From Geitlerinema sp. PCC 7407 (GTDB lineage: Bacteria > Cyanobacteriota > Cyanobacteriia > PCC-7407): a stretch of 64,000 bases of DNA. Below the pieces are notes generated by a model. It did not search any database. It saw only the letters and a program-made list of their open reading frames with translations, and was not told where the DNA came from. The stretch covers positions 353,501-417,500 of the forward strand of contig NC_019703.1 of NCBI RefSeq assembly GCF_000317045.1, in the 5' to 3' direction. Below are positions 1 through 8,768 of this stretch, piece after piece (positions within the stretch are counted from its first letter, which is position 1; each line of letters starts with the position of its first letter). Made by a program: the position numbers and the translations under genes.

Positions 1-1209
1 ACGCAGCTGCTCAATGGTGAGTTTGACCCGGCCTGGGTGCGCGACAAGGTGGTGCTGGTGGGCACGACGGCCTCAAGCCAAAAAGATGTGTTTTATACGC
101 CCTTTAGCGCTAGCGAAGAAGAAATCCCCGAAATGCCCGGGGTGCTGGTCCACGCCCAAATGCTGAGCCAGATTTTGGATGCGGTCGCGGGCGATCGCCC
201 GCTGTTTCGCTACTGGACGCCGACGGGCGAGGGCCTGTGGCTCTGGGGATGGGCGATCGCCGGGGGCGTCCTGGCTTGGCGGGTGCGCCATCCGGCGTTG
301 CTGCTGTCCGGCGCAGCGGGGGTGCTGGTCCTGCTGGGAATGGCGAGTTTTTCGCTGTTTGAGGCCCACGCCTACTGGGTGCCGACGATCGCCCCGGCCC
401 TGGGGCTGGTCCTGACCGGCAGCCTGGTGGTGGCCCACCGCGCCTACGAGGCCCACCAGCAGCAGCAGACGGTGATGCGCCTGCTGGGCCAGAGCACCTC
501 GCCGGAGGTGGCTGCGGCCCTCTGGACCAGCCGCGATCGCCTCCTCAAGTCCGGCAAGCTGCCCGGCCAAAAGCTGACGGCCACCACCATGTTTGTGGAC
601 ATCAAAAATTTCAGCACCATCTCCGAGATGCTGCTGCCCGAGCTGCTCCTGGAGTGGCTCAACACCTACCTAGCGGCAGCCACCCAAGAAGTCCTCGCCC
701 ACCAGGGCGTGGTGAACAAGTTCACCGGAGACGGCCTGATGGCCGTGTTTGGGGTGCCGGTGCCGCGGCAGAGCGAGGCCGAAATCGCCGCCGACGCCCG
801 CAATGCCGTGCGGTGCGCCCTGGTGATGGGCGATCGCCTCCGGGCCATGAACCAGCTTTGGCGCGAGCAGGGCCTGCCCCTGATTGAAATTCGGGCTGGT
901 ATCTTCACCGGGCCAGTGGTGGCGGGCAGCCTCGGCAGCAAGGAGCGCCTAGAGTACGGCGTGATCGGCGACAGCGTGAATATTGCCGCCCGCCTCGAAA
1001 GCTGCGAAAAAGATCGCCAGGGCGATGTGTGCCGCGTCCTGATCGCCAAGGAAACCCTGGTCTACCTAAACGATGAATTCGAGGTGGATCACTGGGGACC
1101 CCTGGCCCTCAAGGGCAAGCACCACTTGGTGGACGTGTATCGGGTGATCGGCTTGGCGCGATCGCCCCAGCCCCGCCAGCCCGCCGAGCCCCCCACCGCC
1201 CTCAACTAG
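1..1209 (+). CDS. CHASE2-domain adenylate/guanylate cyclase, 5' truncated
   Basis: The reading frame is open to the window edge, so the N-terminus lies outside; the first internal start codon is the GTG at 37. The visible part begins with the end of a CHASE2 sensor domain (VVLVGTTA, then DVFYTPF), followed by about three hydrophobic segments at roughly residues 70-135 of the visible part. A class III nucleotide cyclase domain follows. Catalytic features are the metal-binding Asp in FVDIKNFSTISE, the lysine and second Asp in NKFTGDGLMAVFG, and the transition-state loop GVIGDSVNIAARLE. The lysine before FTGDG favours ATP as substrate, so cAMP synthesis at the membrane is likely, but this is inferred. 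Convergent with hemB. Confidence 0.9.
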   Translation, partial: TQLLNGEFDPAWVRDKVVLVGTTASSQKDVFYTPFSASEEEIPEMPGVLVHAQMLSQILDAVAGDRPLFRYWTPTGEGLWLWGWAIAGGVLAWRVRHPALLLSGAAGVLVLLGMASFSLFEAHAYWVPTIAPALGLVLTGSLVVAHRAYEAHQQQQTVMRLLGQSTSPEVAAALWTSRDRLLKSGKLPGQKLTATTMFVDIKNFSTISEMLLPELLLEWLNTYLAAATQEVLAHQGVVNKFTGDGLMAVFGVPVPRQSEAEIAADARNAVRCALVMGDRLRAMNQLWREQGLPLIEIRAGIFTGPVVAGSLGSKERLEYGVIGDSVNIAARLESCEKDRQGDVCRVLIAKETLVYLNDEFEVDHWGPLALKGKHHLVDVYRVIGLARSPQPRQPAEPPTALN

Positions 1210-1225
1210 CCGCGCAAAAAAGCCC

Positions 1226-1250
1226 AAAAAAAGCTCCCCCACAGGGGAGC
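1226..1250 (-). terminator. Intrinsic terminator of hemB
   Basis: Read on the minus strand, a GCTCCCC/GGGGAGC stem with a 4-nt loop (1233-1250) is followed by seven T residues. It lies 34 nt past the hemB stop, a textbook rho-independent terminator. It sits in the convergent gap with the cyclase gene and may serve both. Confidence 0.85.
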
Positions 1251-1283
1251 CAGATAGCCGAGTCAATCAAATCTATTGGGTCT

Positions 1284-2267
1284 CTATTGGGCCAGCCAGC
1301 GCGCTGCGTCCTTGGCGTGGTAGGTCAAAATCAGGTCAGCCCCTGCCCGCTTGAAGCTCAGCAGGGTTTCCATGACCAGCTTTTCCTCGTCTACCCAGCC
1401 ATTGAGGGCGGCGGCCTTGACCATGGAGTACTCGCCCGAAACGTTGTAGGCGGCGACGGGCAGGTTCGTCGCTTCCTTCACTCGCCAAATGATATCCATG
1501 TAGGCTAGGGCTGGCTTCACCATCAGGAAATCAGCACCCTCAGCGATGTCGAGGGCAATTTCCTTGAGGGCTTCGCGGCCGTTGCCGGGGTCCATCTGGT
1601 AGGTGCGGCGATCGCCAAATTGGGGCGCCGACTCCGCTGCATCCCGGAAGGGGCCATAGTAGGCCGATGCGTACTTCGCCGCGTAGGACATGATGGGAAT
1701 CTGCTCGAAGCCCGCCTCGTCCAGACCCGCCCGAATGGCCTGCACAAAGCCATCCATCATCCCCGACGGCGCAATAATGTCAACCCCCGCCTTGGCCTGG
1801 GACACTGCCGTTTTCTTGAGCAGCTCCAGGGTGGGGTCATTCAGCACCCGACCCGTCAGGTCGCCCGTCTCCAGGTAGCCGCAGTGGCCGTGGCTGGTAT
1901 ACTCGCACAGGCAGGTGTCGGCAATGACCACCAGATCGGGCACCGCTTCTTTCACCGCCGTGGCCGCTTTTTGGACGATGCCGCAGTCGTGCCAGGCGCC
2001 CGTAGCGTCAATGTCCTTGTCTGCCGGAATCCCAAACAGGATGATGGCCGGAATTCCCAGGTCGTAGACTTCCTTCGCCTCTTCGACGATCTTGTCGATG
2101 GAGAGCTGGTACACCCCCGGCATGGACTTCACTTCCTGGGCAATGCCTTCACCGGGCACCGCAAACAGCGGGTAGATCAGGTCGCTGGTGGTGAGGCTGT
2201 TTTCGCGCACCATCCGGCGGATTTGGGCGTTGCTGCGCAGTCGGCGGGGACGATGAACTGGGAACAT
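1284..2267 (-). CDS. hemB: Delta-aminolevulinic acid dehydratase (porphobilinogen synthase)
   Basis: Condenses two 5-aminolevulinate molecules to porphobilinogen in cytosolic tetrapyrrole synthesis, the route to chlorophyll, haem and phycobilins. The 327-residue length is normal. It starts [19 protein letters not shown], as in the family. The metal site [12 protein letters not shown] carries three cysteines, which is the zinc-type arrangement, while an Asp-rich site would mark the magnesium type. The two active-site lysines are in [17 protein letters not shown] and [15 protein letters not shown]. Monocistronic, with its own terminator. The ATG at 2267 is the only start that keeps the conserved N-terminus. 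Confidence 0.97.
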   Translation of the reverse strand: MFPVHRPRRLRSNAQIRRMVRENSLTTSDLIYPLFAVPGEGIAQEVKSMPGVYQLSIDKIVEEAKEVYDLGIPAIILFGIPADKDIDATGAWHDCGIVQKAATAVKEAVPDLVVIADTCLCEYTSHGHCGYLETGDLTGRVLNDPTLELLKKTAVSQAKAGVDIIAPSGMMDGFVQAIRAGLDEAGFEQIPIMSYAAKYASAYYGPFRDAAESAPQFGDRRTYQMDPGNGREALKEIALDIAEGADFLMVKPALAYMDIIWRVKEATNLPVAAYNVSGEYSMVKAAALNGWVDEEKLVMETLLSFKRAGADLILTYHAKDAARWLAQ

Positions 2268-2415
2268 AAATCTTCTTGTGCTACGCGCTTTAGAAAAACG
2301 TCTAGGGTCGGCGGGACTTCTTAAAAGTTTAAGGTCTGACCAAGACGGGACTGCGCCGCCGTAATGTTCTGTAAAGTCTCGCGATCTGGGAAAGCAAACA
2401 AACCGCAGACAAACG

Positions 2416-2451
2416 CAAAGAGGCGATCGCCCTAGGGCGATCGCCTCTTTG
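2416..2451 (-). terminator. Perfect 36-nt palindrome built on two HIP1 sites, terminator of rplU-rpmA
   Basis: The sequence is a perfect inverted repeat with 18-bp arms. Each arm contains one GCGATCGC octamer and the outer ends are CAAAGAGG/CCTCTTTG. It lies 60 nt downstream of the rpmA stop. Read on the minus strand the hairpin ends in CTCTTTG, so it is a plausible transcription terminator or mRNA-stabilising structure. Only a short T-run is present. Confidence 0.6.
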
Positions 2452-2510
2452 ACTTAGGGTCGATCGAATGCAGCAAACCCCAAATCGTCAGTCTCTGGTT
2501 GCTTGGGCAA

Positions 2511-2783
2511 TTAAGCCGTAGCTTCTGCGGCGATGGGGTAGACGCTGACCTTTTTGCCGCTCTTGCCGCGACGCTCAAAGGTCACAATGCCGTCTACGAG
2601 GGCGAACAGCGTGTCATCGTTGCCCCGACCCACGTTGTTTCCAGGGTGGACCTTGGTGCCGCGCTGACGAATCAGGATATTGCCAGCCCGCACAACTTGA
2701 CCGCCGTAGCGCTTCACGCCGAGGCGTTTGGCGTTTGAGTCGCGGCCGTTACGAGTACTACCTGTTCCTTTCTTATGAGCCAT
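2511..2783 (-). CDS. rpmA: 50S ribosomal protein bL27
   Basis: Large-subunit ribosomal protein that reaches toward the peptidyl-transferase centre. 90 residues, beginning [20 protein letters not shown], with the family core [18 protein letters not shown]. The N-terminus begins directly with the mature form (AHKKG), without the cleavable extension found in Firmicutes. It follows rplU by 57 nt on the same strand, the standard bacterial rplU-rpmA operon. Confidence 0.98.
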   Translation of the reverse strand: MAHKKGTGSTRNGRDSNAKRLGVKRYGGQVVRAGNILIRQRGTKVHPGNNVGRGNDDTLFALVDGIVTFERRGKSGKKVSVYPIAAEATA

Positions 2784-2840
2784 TGTGTCCTTCCTGTCGT
2801 CTCTTTAGGGGTAAACCGTGGGCGATCGCGCCTAGCGTTT

Positions 2841-3194
2841 CTAGGCCTCAGCCTTTTCAGCCGCCGTCAGTTTGGTGCCGTTCAGGCTGATGGCGTCGAT
2901 CATAATCCGGGTCAGCTCTTGGCGGTGACCTTGCTTCTTACGGGTTTTCTTTTTGGGGCGCATCTTGTAGACGATGATCTTCTTGCCCCGCAGGTGGCTG
3001 AGGACGGTTGCCTCGATGGTTGCCCCTTCGACAAAGGGCTGGCCGATGGTCACTTCGCCATCGTTTTGCACGAGGAGCACGCGATCGAGGGTGAGGGTGC
3101 CATTGGCGTCGACGGCCAGGCGGTTGACGTCGTAGAAGCGACCGGGCTCGACGCGCAGCTGCGTGCCGCCGGTTTCAATAATTGCGTAAGTCAT
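2841..3194 (-). CDS. rplU: 50S ribosomal protein bL21
   Basis: Large-subunit ribosomal protein, 117 residues. It starts [18 protein letters not shown] and carries the basic stretch [16 protein letters not shown] typical of L21, which contacts 23S rRNA. A short alanine/glutamate tail ends the protein. First gene of the rplU-rpmA pair. The 173 nt upstream, before the glycosyltransferase at 3368, should hold the promoter and leader. Confidence 0.98.
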   Translation of the reverse strand: MTYAIIETGGTQLRVEPGRFYDVNRLAVDANGTLTLDRVLLVQNDGEVTIGQPFVEGATIEATVLSHLRGKKIIVYKMRPKKKTRKKQGHRQELTRIMIDAISLNGTKLTAAEKAEA

Positions 3195-3367
3195 AGCAGG
3201 TGGTGGTTTCCAGAATTGCCGTACAGGTAGCCAGTGAGTCCGCTCGTCGGATGCTCCGGCCTTTCGCGATGTCTGAACCTGATCCGAGCAGGAATTAAGA
3301 CAGCCAGTTTATCAGTATCGCTAATAGCGACCCCCGGCGTCAAGGCGCGATCGCCCGGTCCCTGGAG

Positions 3368-4471
3368 TTACAAATACTGGCCCAAAATGGCGGCGGTTTG
3401 CTGGCCGGTCCGCTCCCAGCTAAACTGCTGCGATCGCGCGAGGCTGAGGGATTGAAGCTGCGATCGCCCATGATCATCGGTGGCGACCTGGCGCATGGCG
3501 GCGGCGATCGCCTCGGGCCGGTAGGGGTCCACCAGCAGGGCTGCATCTCCGGCCACCTCGGGCACCGAGGCCTGGTTGGAGGTGATCACGGCGGTGCCGC
3601 AGGCCATGGCCTCCAGCACCGGCAAGCCAAAGCCCTCCCACAGGCTGGGAAACACCAGGGCGATCGCCTGATTGAGCAAGCGCGGCAGATCGCCGTAGGG
3701 CACGTAGGACAAGAACTTCACCCGGTGGGCCAAGCCCAGCTCGGCCGCCTGCGCCGCCAGAGCGGGCGTAAAGCGCGGATCGGCGGGGCCAGCGATCCAC
3801 AGCTCGACGTCAGGCAAATCCCGCACCTGACCAAAGGCCTCGATCAGGCGGTGGAGGTTCTTGTAGGGGTCGTGGCGACCGACGTAAAAAAAGTAGTTCT
3901 GGGTCGGCAAAGAAAGGGGCCGGAAGTGCTCGGCGTCGTAGGCCAGGGGCACTGCGGTCATTTTGCGGGCGGGCAGGCCGTAGAAGTGGGTGATGTCTCG
4001 GGCGGTGGCCTCCGAGTCGCAGAGGATGTGGGCAGCCTGGCGCAGCACCTGGGGCACGTAGTGGCGAAAGTACAGCCGCAGGGGCGATCGCGCCGAGCCG
4101 AAGCGCAGGGGAATCAGGTCGTGGACGGTGACCACCGAGCGGGTGCGTCGCCACAGAGGCGTCTCCGGCACCGGGGAAAACAGCAGAGACGCCCCCAGCT
4201 GGCGATACAGCTTGGGCAGCTGAAACTGGGTCCACAGCAGCCGCCGCAGGTGACCTCGCGAGCCGTGCTCGGCGGTGAGGTTGGCGGGGGTCGGGATGCA
4301 GCGAAAGCCCTCGAAGGGATGGGCTGTCAGCAGGGTGGGCTGGAGCGATCGCAGGTGAGGCACCAGCTGCCGAGCGTAGGTGGTCAGGCCCGTGGGCTGC
4401 TGCATCAGCAGCGATAGATTGATCAGCAGAGAATCGCTCAAAGCTTTAGGGCGCGCCGCCCGGACATCCAC
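3368..4471 (-). CDS. Glycosyltransferase family 4 (GT-B), last gene of polysaccharide operon
   Basis: GT-B retaining glycosyltransferase, about 357-367 residues, probably adding a sugar in surface-polysaccharide assembly on the cytoplasmic face. The C-terminal half has the GT4 pattern: YFFYVGRHDPYKNLHRLIEA, then VFPSLWEGFGLPVLEAMACG with the donor-binding Glu, then EVAGDAALLVDPY. The N-terminal acceptor half begins around LLINLSLLMQQPTGLTTYAR. Start choice is uncertain: the GTG at 4471 overlaps the upstream gene by 34 nt, while a TTG at 4441 would give a TTGA overlap with the upstream stop, like the ATGA overlaps elsewhere in this operon. Donor and acceptor are not predictable. Confidence 0.88.
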   Translation of the reverse strand: MDVRAARPKALSDSLLINLSLLMQQPTGLTTYARQLVPHLRSLQPTLLTAHPFEGFRCIPTPANLTAEHGSRGHLRRLLWTQFQLPKLYRQLGASLLFSPVPETPLWRRTRSVVTVHDLIPLRFGSARSPLRLYFRHYVPQVLRQAAHILCDSEATARDITHFYGLPARKMTAVPLAYDAEHFRPLSLPTQNYFFYVGRHDPYKNLHRLIEAFGQVRDLPDVELWIAGPADPRFTPALAAQAAELGLAHRVKFLSYVPYGDLPRLLNQAIALVFPSLWEGFGLPVLEAMACGTAVITSNQASVPEVAGDAALLVDPYRPEAIAAAMRQVATDDHGRSQLQSLSLARSQQFSWERTGQQTAAILGQYL

Positions 4472-5286
4472 AACCCCTGTAGTTTACCAAGGGCGATCGC
4501 GGGTTTGAGGGGCAGCAGGGCGATCGCCTTTAGGCCGAGGCGCAGCGATCGCCCCCACAGCGCCCGCCGGTGGGCGTAGCGCGCCAGCGTCAGCAGATAG
4601 CTCTCGGTGCTGTAGCGAAACTTTTGGCGGGCGTTGCGGCTCGTCACCGAGGACGGCGCATGAATCACCTGCACCTGGGTCGCCAGGCCGACGGTGTGGC
4701 CCTGTTCGGCGTAGCGGCGGCAAAAATCCACGTCTTCGTAATAGAGAAAATAGGCCGGATCAAACTGGGGACACCGGTTAAAGCGCCCCAGCTGGAGCAT
4801 CAGGCTGCAGCCGCTCACCCAGGGCGTAGGGATCCAGGGCTGCTCTGGGGAGGGCAGGGTTTCGAGGGCGTGGATTTCGCCCCGCGCCGGATCAAAAAAG
4901 CCGCCGCCAAACCAGGGCTCCCCCTCCGGCGTCAGCACCACGGTCCCCAGGATGGACGCTGGAGGCTGGCTTTCCCATAGCTGCTGGGCTTGGCTCAGGG
5001 CGCGATCGCCCAGCCACGCGTCCGGATTGATCAGCCAGGCGATCGCCTGGGGATCCTGCGCAAACACGTAGTGCAGGCCCGCATTGCAGCCGCCGCCGAA
5101 GCCGCAGTTTTCCCCCGTCTCCAAGATCACGGTGCGATCGCTCGCCCACTGGTAGACGGCCCGGTCTTCGGGTGAGTTGTTCACGATCACCCAGCGCCAG
5201 GCGATCGCCGTTTCCGCCATGAGAGACGCCTGGAGCCGCGCCAGCAGCGCCGATGAGCGGTAGTTGACCGTGATGAAATAAATCAC
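4438..5286 (-). CDS. Glycosyltransferase family 2 (GT-A), rhamnosyltransferase-like
   Basis: 282 residues. The GT-A fold is shown by the N-terminal MIYFITVNYRSSALLARLQ, a NSPED motif, GFGGGCNAGLHY, and LLINPDAW, where the DxD-like N-P-D binds the nucleotide sugar. A later FLYYEDVDFCRRYAEQGH is characteristic of GT2 enzymes of the rhamnosyltransferase type. The ATG overlaps the rfbA stop by 4 nt, implying translational coupling and co-expression with dTDP-rhamnose synthesis. dTDP-L-rhamnose is therefore a reasonable but unproven donor. Confidence 0.88.
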   Translation of the reverse strand: MIYFITVNYRSSALLARLQASLMAETAIAWRWVIVNNSPEDRAVYQWASDRTVILETGENCGFGGGCNAGLHYVFAQDPQAIAWLINPDAWLGDRALSQAQQLWESQPPASILGTVVLTPEGEPWFGGGFFDPARGEIHALETLPSPEQPWIPTPWVSGCSLMLQLGRFNRCPQFDPAYFLYYEDVDFCRRYAEQGHTVGLATQVQVIHAPSSVTSRNARQKFRYSTESYLLTLARYAHRRALWGRSLRLGLKAIALLPLKPAIALGKLQGLWMSGRRALKL

Positions 5287-6359
5287 ACCAGCTCAATTTG
5301 GGAATCGTCGCCCACCATGAAGCGCACCGCCTTGGGCCGCCGCTCCGCCACGCAGAGCTGGACGCGCTGGCCGATCACGCTGTCGACGATCCGCTGATGA
5401 ATGCCGGTGACCGTCGCCCCCTGGAGAATCACGCTGTGGTCTAGGTCCACATCCACCAGCTTGACCCCGTTGGCAATGCTGCTGTAGGGGCCGATAAAGC
5501 AATTTTCTAGATGGCAGTTTTCGCCGATGATCACCGGGCCGCGAATGGTGCAGTGGCGAATCTCGGAGTTGGCCCCGATTTGGACGCGCCCGATGATTTT
5601 GCTGCTCTCGTCGATGGTCCCCAGCACCTCGCTGTGGTGCAGCTTGGTATCGAGAATGATCCGGTTGGCTTCGAGCAGATCGTCTTTTTTGCCGGTGTCG
5701 AGCCACCAGCCGTCCAGGGTGCAGGCCTCCACGGCGCGCTGCTGGTCAATCAGGTACTGAATGGCGTCGGTGATTTCCAGCTCGCCCCGGGCCGAGGGCT
5801 GGATATTGGCGATCGCATCGTGAATGGAGTCATTGAAGAAATACACGCCCACCAGCGCCAGGTTAGACGCGGGCTGAGCGGGCTTTTCCACCAGGCGCAG
5901 CACCCGGCCCGCGGCGTCCACCTCCGCTACCCCAAAGGCGCTGGGATTTTTGACCGATCGCAGCAGGATCAGGCTGTCGAGGTGCTGGCTCTTGAAGCGA
6001 TTGAGGAAGCCTTGCAGCTCGTTTTGGATCAGGTTGTCGCCCAGGTACATGATGAAGGGCGCGTCCCCCAAGAAAGGCTGGGCGATTTTCACCGCGTGGG
6101 CCAGTCCGGCGGCTTCCTCTTGCAGGATGTAGGTGATCTGGGCGCCAAAGCGATCGCCGCTGCCGGTTTTGCTGCGCACCTCGTCGCCTGTCTGGGGGCT
6201 GATGATGATGCCGATATCGGTGATGCCTGCGGCCACGATGGACTCGATGCCGTACCAGAGAATCGGCTTGTTGGCCACGGGCACAAGCTGCTTGGCGCCG
6301 GTGTAGGTGAGAGGCCGGAGTCGCGTACCTTTGCCGCCGGAGAGGATCAGCGCTTTCAT
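5283..6359 (-). CDS. rfbA: Glucose-1-phosphate thymidylyltransferase, long form
   Basis: Makes dTDP-glucose from glucose-1-phosphate and dTTP, the first step to dTDP-L-rhamnose. The 358 residues match the long RmlA type rather than the roughly 290-residue short type. The N-terminal nucleotidyltransferase signature is MKALILSGGKGTRLRPLTY with KQLVPVANKPI, then YLGDNLI at the catalytic Asp. The C-terminal third (from about residue 250) has hexapeptide-like repeats (IIGRVQIGANSEIRHCTIRG) of a left-handed beta-helix. The 4-nt overlaps with rfbD upstream and the GT2 gene downstream place it mid-operon. Confidence 0.93.
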   Translation of the reverse strand: MKALILSGGKGTRLRPLTYTGAKQLVPVANKPILWYGIESIVAAGITDIGIIISPQTGDEVRSKTGSGDRFGAQITYILQEEAAGLAHAVKIAQPFLGDAPFIMYLGDNLIQNELQGFLNRFKSQHLDSLILLRSVKNPSAFGVAEVDAAGRVLRLVEKPAQPASNLALVGVYFFNDSIHDAIANIQPSARGELEITDAIQYLIDQQRAVEACTLDGWWLDTGKKDDLLEANRIILDTKLHHSEVLGTIDESSKIIGRVQIGANSEIRHCTIRGPVIIGENCHLENCFIGPYSSIANGVKLVDVDLDHSVILQGATVTGIHQRIVDSVIGQRVQLCVAERRPKAVRFMVGDDSQIELV

Positions 6360-7246
6360 TGTTTTAGGTGGTGGAGTAACTGTCGGAGGCCCTGACGCCA
6401 GTGGGGCGGCGTTTCGCCCAGAACTGCCGCTAGCTTATCGCAGGCCAAGACGGAATAGGCAGGCCGCCGCGCCGGGGTCGGGTAGTCGGCGGTGGTGATG
6501 GGCACCACGCGCTGCACGGCCAGCGGAAAATCGAGGGCGCGCGCCTCTTCGAAGATGGCGATAGCGAAGTCGTACCAGCTGGCGACGCCGCTGCTGGTGT
6601 AGTGGTAGATGCCAGCGGTCTGGGGGCCTAGGTGCGGGACAAACTGGGCGATCGCCCCCGCCAAGTCCCCGGCCCAGGTGGGGCTGCCCACCTGATCGGC
6701 TACGACGCGAATCTCTTCGCGATCGCTCCCGAGGCGCAGCATGGTTTTGACAAAGTTGCCCTTGCCGTGGGGGCCACACACCCAGGCGGTGCGAAAAATC
6801 GCGTAGGAAGCGTCTCCGGACACCCGGTAGGCCTGCTGGACGGCCTGCTCCCCCGCCAGTTTGGAATGGCCGTAGACGCTCAGGGGGCTGGTGGGGTCGT
6901 CGGGCCGGTAGGGCGTGTTTTTGCGCCCGTCAAAGACGTAGTCCGTGGAGATGTGAATAAAGGCGGCGCCGTGGCTCTGGGCGGCGCGGGCCAGGTGGTC
7001 AGGGGCGATCGCGTTTACGGCGTAGGCCAGCTCTGACTCGCTTTCGGCCCGGTCCACGGCGGTGTAGGCCGCCGCATTGACCACCACATCCGGGCCCACC
7101 GTCTCCAGCAGCCCGACCATGCGCTCGGGATGGGCAAAGTCCATCTCTTCGCGGCTTACGCCGATCACCTCTCCCAGGGGGGCTAGGGTGCGCTGGAGCT
7201 CGTGGCCGACTTGGCCGGTCACCCCGGTCAGCAAAAACCGTTTCAC
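6356..7246 (-). CDS. rfbD: dTDP-4-dehydrorhamnose reductase
   Basis: Last step of dTDP-L-rhamnose synthesis, an NAD(P)H-dependent reduction of dTDP-4-keto-L-rhamnose. 296 residues, an SDR Rossmann fold with the nucleotide-binding GVTGQVGHELQ near the N-terminus. VNAAAYTAVDRAE, HISTDYVFDG and the catalytic YGHSKLAGE (Tyr-x3-Lys) follow. The family C-terminal motif ARRPAYSVL is present. It overlaps rfbC and rfbA by 4 nt each. Normal length, with no sign of damage. Confidence 0.95.
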   Translation of the reverse strand: MKRFLLTGVTGQVGHELQRTLAPLGEVIGVSREEMDFAHPERMVGLLETVGPDVVVNAAAYTAVDRAESESELAYAVNAIAPDHLARAAQSHGAAFIHISTDYVFDGRKNTPYRPDDPTSPLSVYGHSKLAGEQAVQQAYRVSGDASYAIFRTAWVCGPHGKGNFVKTMLRLGSDREEIRVVADQVGSPTWAGDLAGAIAQFVPHLGPQTAGIYHYTSSGVASWYDFAIAIFEEARALDFPLAVQRVVPITTADYPTPARRPAYSVLACDKLAAVLGETPPHWRQGLRQLLHHLKQ

Positions 7247-7788
7247 GCAAACACCTCCGCCGCCGCGAAGGGCACGCCTGCTTGGTCCTTGGCCGAAAGA
7301 ATCGGCTCACCCGTCAGGGGCCAGGCGATCGCCAAATCCGGATCGTCCCAGCGGATGCAGCGCTCGTGCTCGGGGGCGTAGTAGTCCGTGGTTTTGTAGA
7401 GCACCTCGGCCTGCTCGGACAGCACCAGGAAGCCGTGACCAAAGCCCGCCGGTACCCAGAGCTGATGCTTGTTTTGGGCGCTCAGCTCGTAGCCGACCCA
7501 CTGACCAAAGGTGGGAGAGCTGCGCCGCAGATCCACCGCCACATCGTAGATCTGGCCCACGATCACGCGGACGAGTTTGCCCTGGGGCTGCTGAATCTGG
7601 TAGTGCAGGCCGCGCAGGACATTTTGCCGGGACGAGGAGTGGTTGTCTTGAACGAACTGGACCGAGTTTCCAGCCTTTTCGGTGAAAACCCGCTGATTGT
7701 AACTTTCAAAGAAAAAACCGCGATCGTCCCCAAACACCCGCGGTTCGAGGAGCAAGACGTCGGGAATCTCAGAAGGGTGAAACTGCAT
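7243..7788 (-). CDS. rfbC: dTDP-4-dehydrorhamnose 3,5-epimerase
   Basis: Cupin-type epimerase converting dTDP-4-keto-6-deoxyglucose to the L-rhamnose configuration. 181 residues. The catalytic base His is in NVLRGLHYQIQQPQGKLVR, and the second conserved stretch is GFGHGFLVLSEQAEVLYKTT. Asp and Arg residues of the substrate pocket follow in RCIRWDDPDLAI. First of the rfbC-rfbD-rfbA trio. The dehydratase rfbB, needed between rfbA and rfbC, is not in this window. Confidence 0.95.
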   Translation of the reverse strand: MQFHPSEIPDVLLLEPRVFGDDRGFFFESYNQRVFTEKAGNSVQFVQDNHSSSRQNVLRGLHYQIQQPQGKLVRVIVGQIYDVAVDLRRSSPTFGQWVGYELSAQNKHQLWVPAGFGHGFLVLSEQAEVLYKTTDYYAPEHERCIRWDDPDLAIAWPLTGEPILSAKDQAGVPFAAAEVFA

Positions 7789-7841
7789 AGGCGACCCGCC
7801 GGGAAATCACTCAAGCCATTGTGCCCTGGAATGGGCGATCG

Positions 7842-8768
7842 CTAGATCTGCTGTCGCATCCAGGCGTAGGTTTTTTTCAGGGCCTCGGGCCAGGCGGTCT
7901 CGGGCTGCCACCCCAGCACCTGCCGCGCCCGGGAGATATCCAAAACATTGATCGGGACATCGATGGGCCGCCCAGGCTTGTAAATGCGGGCGATCGGGGC
8001 CTTGAGCACCGCCTCCAGGGAGTCGAGCACCTGGTTGAGGCTGTAGCCTTGGCCGCTGCCAATGTTGAAAAGCGTCTCGGGGCCGCTGTACTGGCCAGCT
8101 TTGACCAGGGCGGCGGCGACGTCCTGCACGTAGACGTAGTCCCGCACCACCTCGCCATCGCCCCAGATCTCGATGGTTTCGCCCCGCAGGGCCTTGGCCA
8201 AAAAGATGCCGACCACGCCCTGGCGCTTTTCTAGGGGCTGGCGCTCGCCAAACAGGTTGGAGACCCGCAGCACGCAGTAGTCGATGTGGTGAACGGCGGC
8301 GTACATGTGCAGGTACTTTTCGATGGCCAGCTTGCTGATGCCGTAGGCGCAGATGGGCTGGGTGGGGGCGTCCTCGTGGAGGGGGAGCGATCGCGGAATG
8401 CCGTAGACGGTGCCCCCGGAGGAGACAAACACGATCTTGCGGACGCCAGCCTCTTGGGCGATCGCCAATAGCTGCAGGGTGCTCTCGACATTGGAGCGCA
8501 GATCGTAGATGGGGTCGCGGTTCGAGGACTCCGGTACCGTCGTGCTGATCAGGTGGTAGATCGTGTCGCAGCCCGTGACCGCTTCCTCGAGGGCCGCGCG
8601 ATCGCAAAAGTCCCCGATCGCCCACTCGACTTTCCCAGAGCCCAGCACCAGGGGAACTTGCGATCGCCCAAAGGCCCGCACCGGCTGCCCCGCAGCACTC
8701 AGCGCTTCACACAGATGGGAGCCCAGAAACCCCGAGGCTCCCAACACCAACGATCCCTTAGAGTTCAT
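7842..8768 (-). CDS. NAD-dependent sugar epimerase/dehydratase (extended SDR)
   Basis: 308 residues from the ATG at 8768, chosen because it starts MNSKGSLVLGASGFLGSHL just before the Rossmann fold; an in-frame start 27 nt further upstream would add nine uncharacteristic residues. Motifs are GASGFLGSH (NAD binding), SSGGTVYG and the catalytic YGISKLAIEK. The NIGSG and PGRPIDVP stretches are typical of GalE-like nucleotide-sugar 4-epimerases. It overlaps the end of the upstream glycosyltransferase by 11 nt. It is not a convincing RmlB. The exact substrate is unknown; UDP-glucose/galactose type is the family default. Confidence 0.88.
   Translation of the reverse strand: MNSKGSLVLGASGFLGSHLCEALSAAGQPVRAFGRSQVPLVLGSGKVEWAIGDFCDRAALEEAVTGCDTIYHLISTTVPESSNRDPIYDLRSNVESTLQLLAIAQEAGVRKIVFVSSGGTVYGIPRSLPLHEDAPTQPICAYGISKLAIEKYLHMYAAVHHIDYCVLRVSNLFGERQPLEKRQGVVGIFLAKALRGETIEIWGDGEVVRDYVYVQDVAAALVKAGQYSGPETLFNIGSGQGYSLNQVLDSLEAVLKAPIARIYKPGRPIDVPINVLDISRARQVLGWQPETAWPEALKKTYAWMRQQI

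Noticed and set aside
7842-8768. SDR gene as the missing rfbB (dTDP-glucose 4,6-dehydratase)
   Set aside because: The GASGFLGSH start, SSGGTVYG and short length fit GalE-like epimerases better; the RmlB-specific pattern was not seen.
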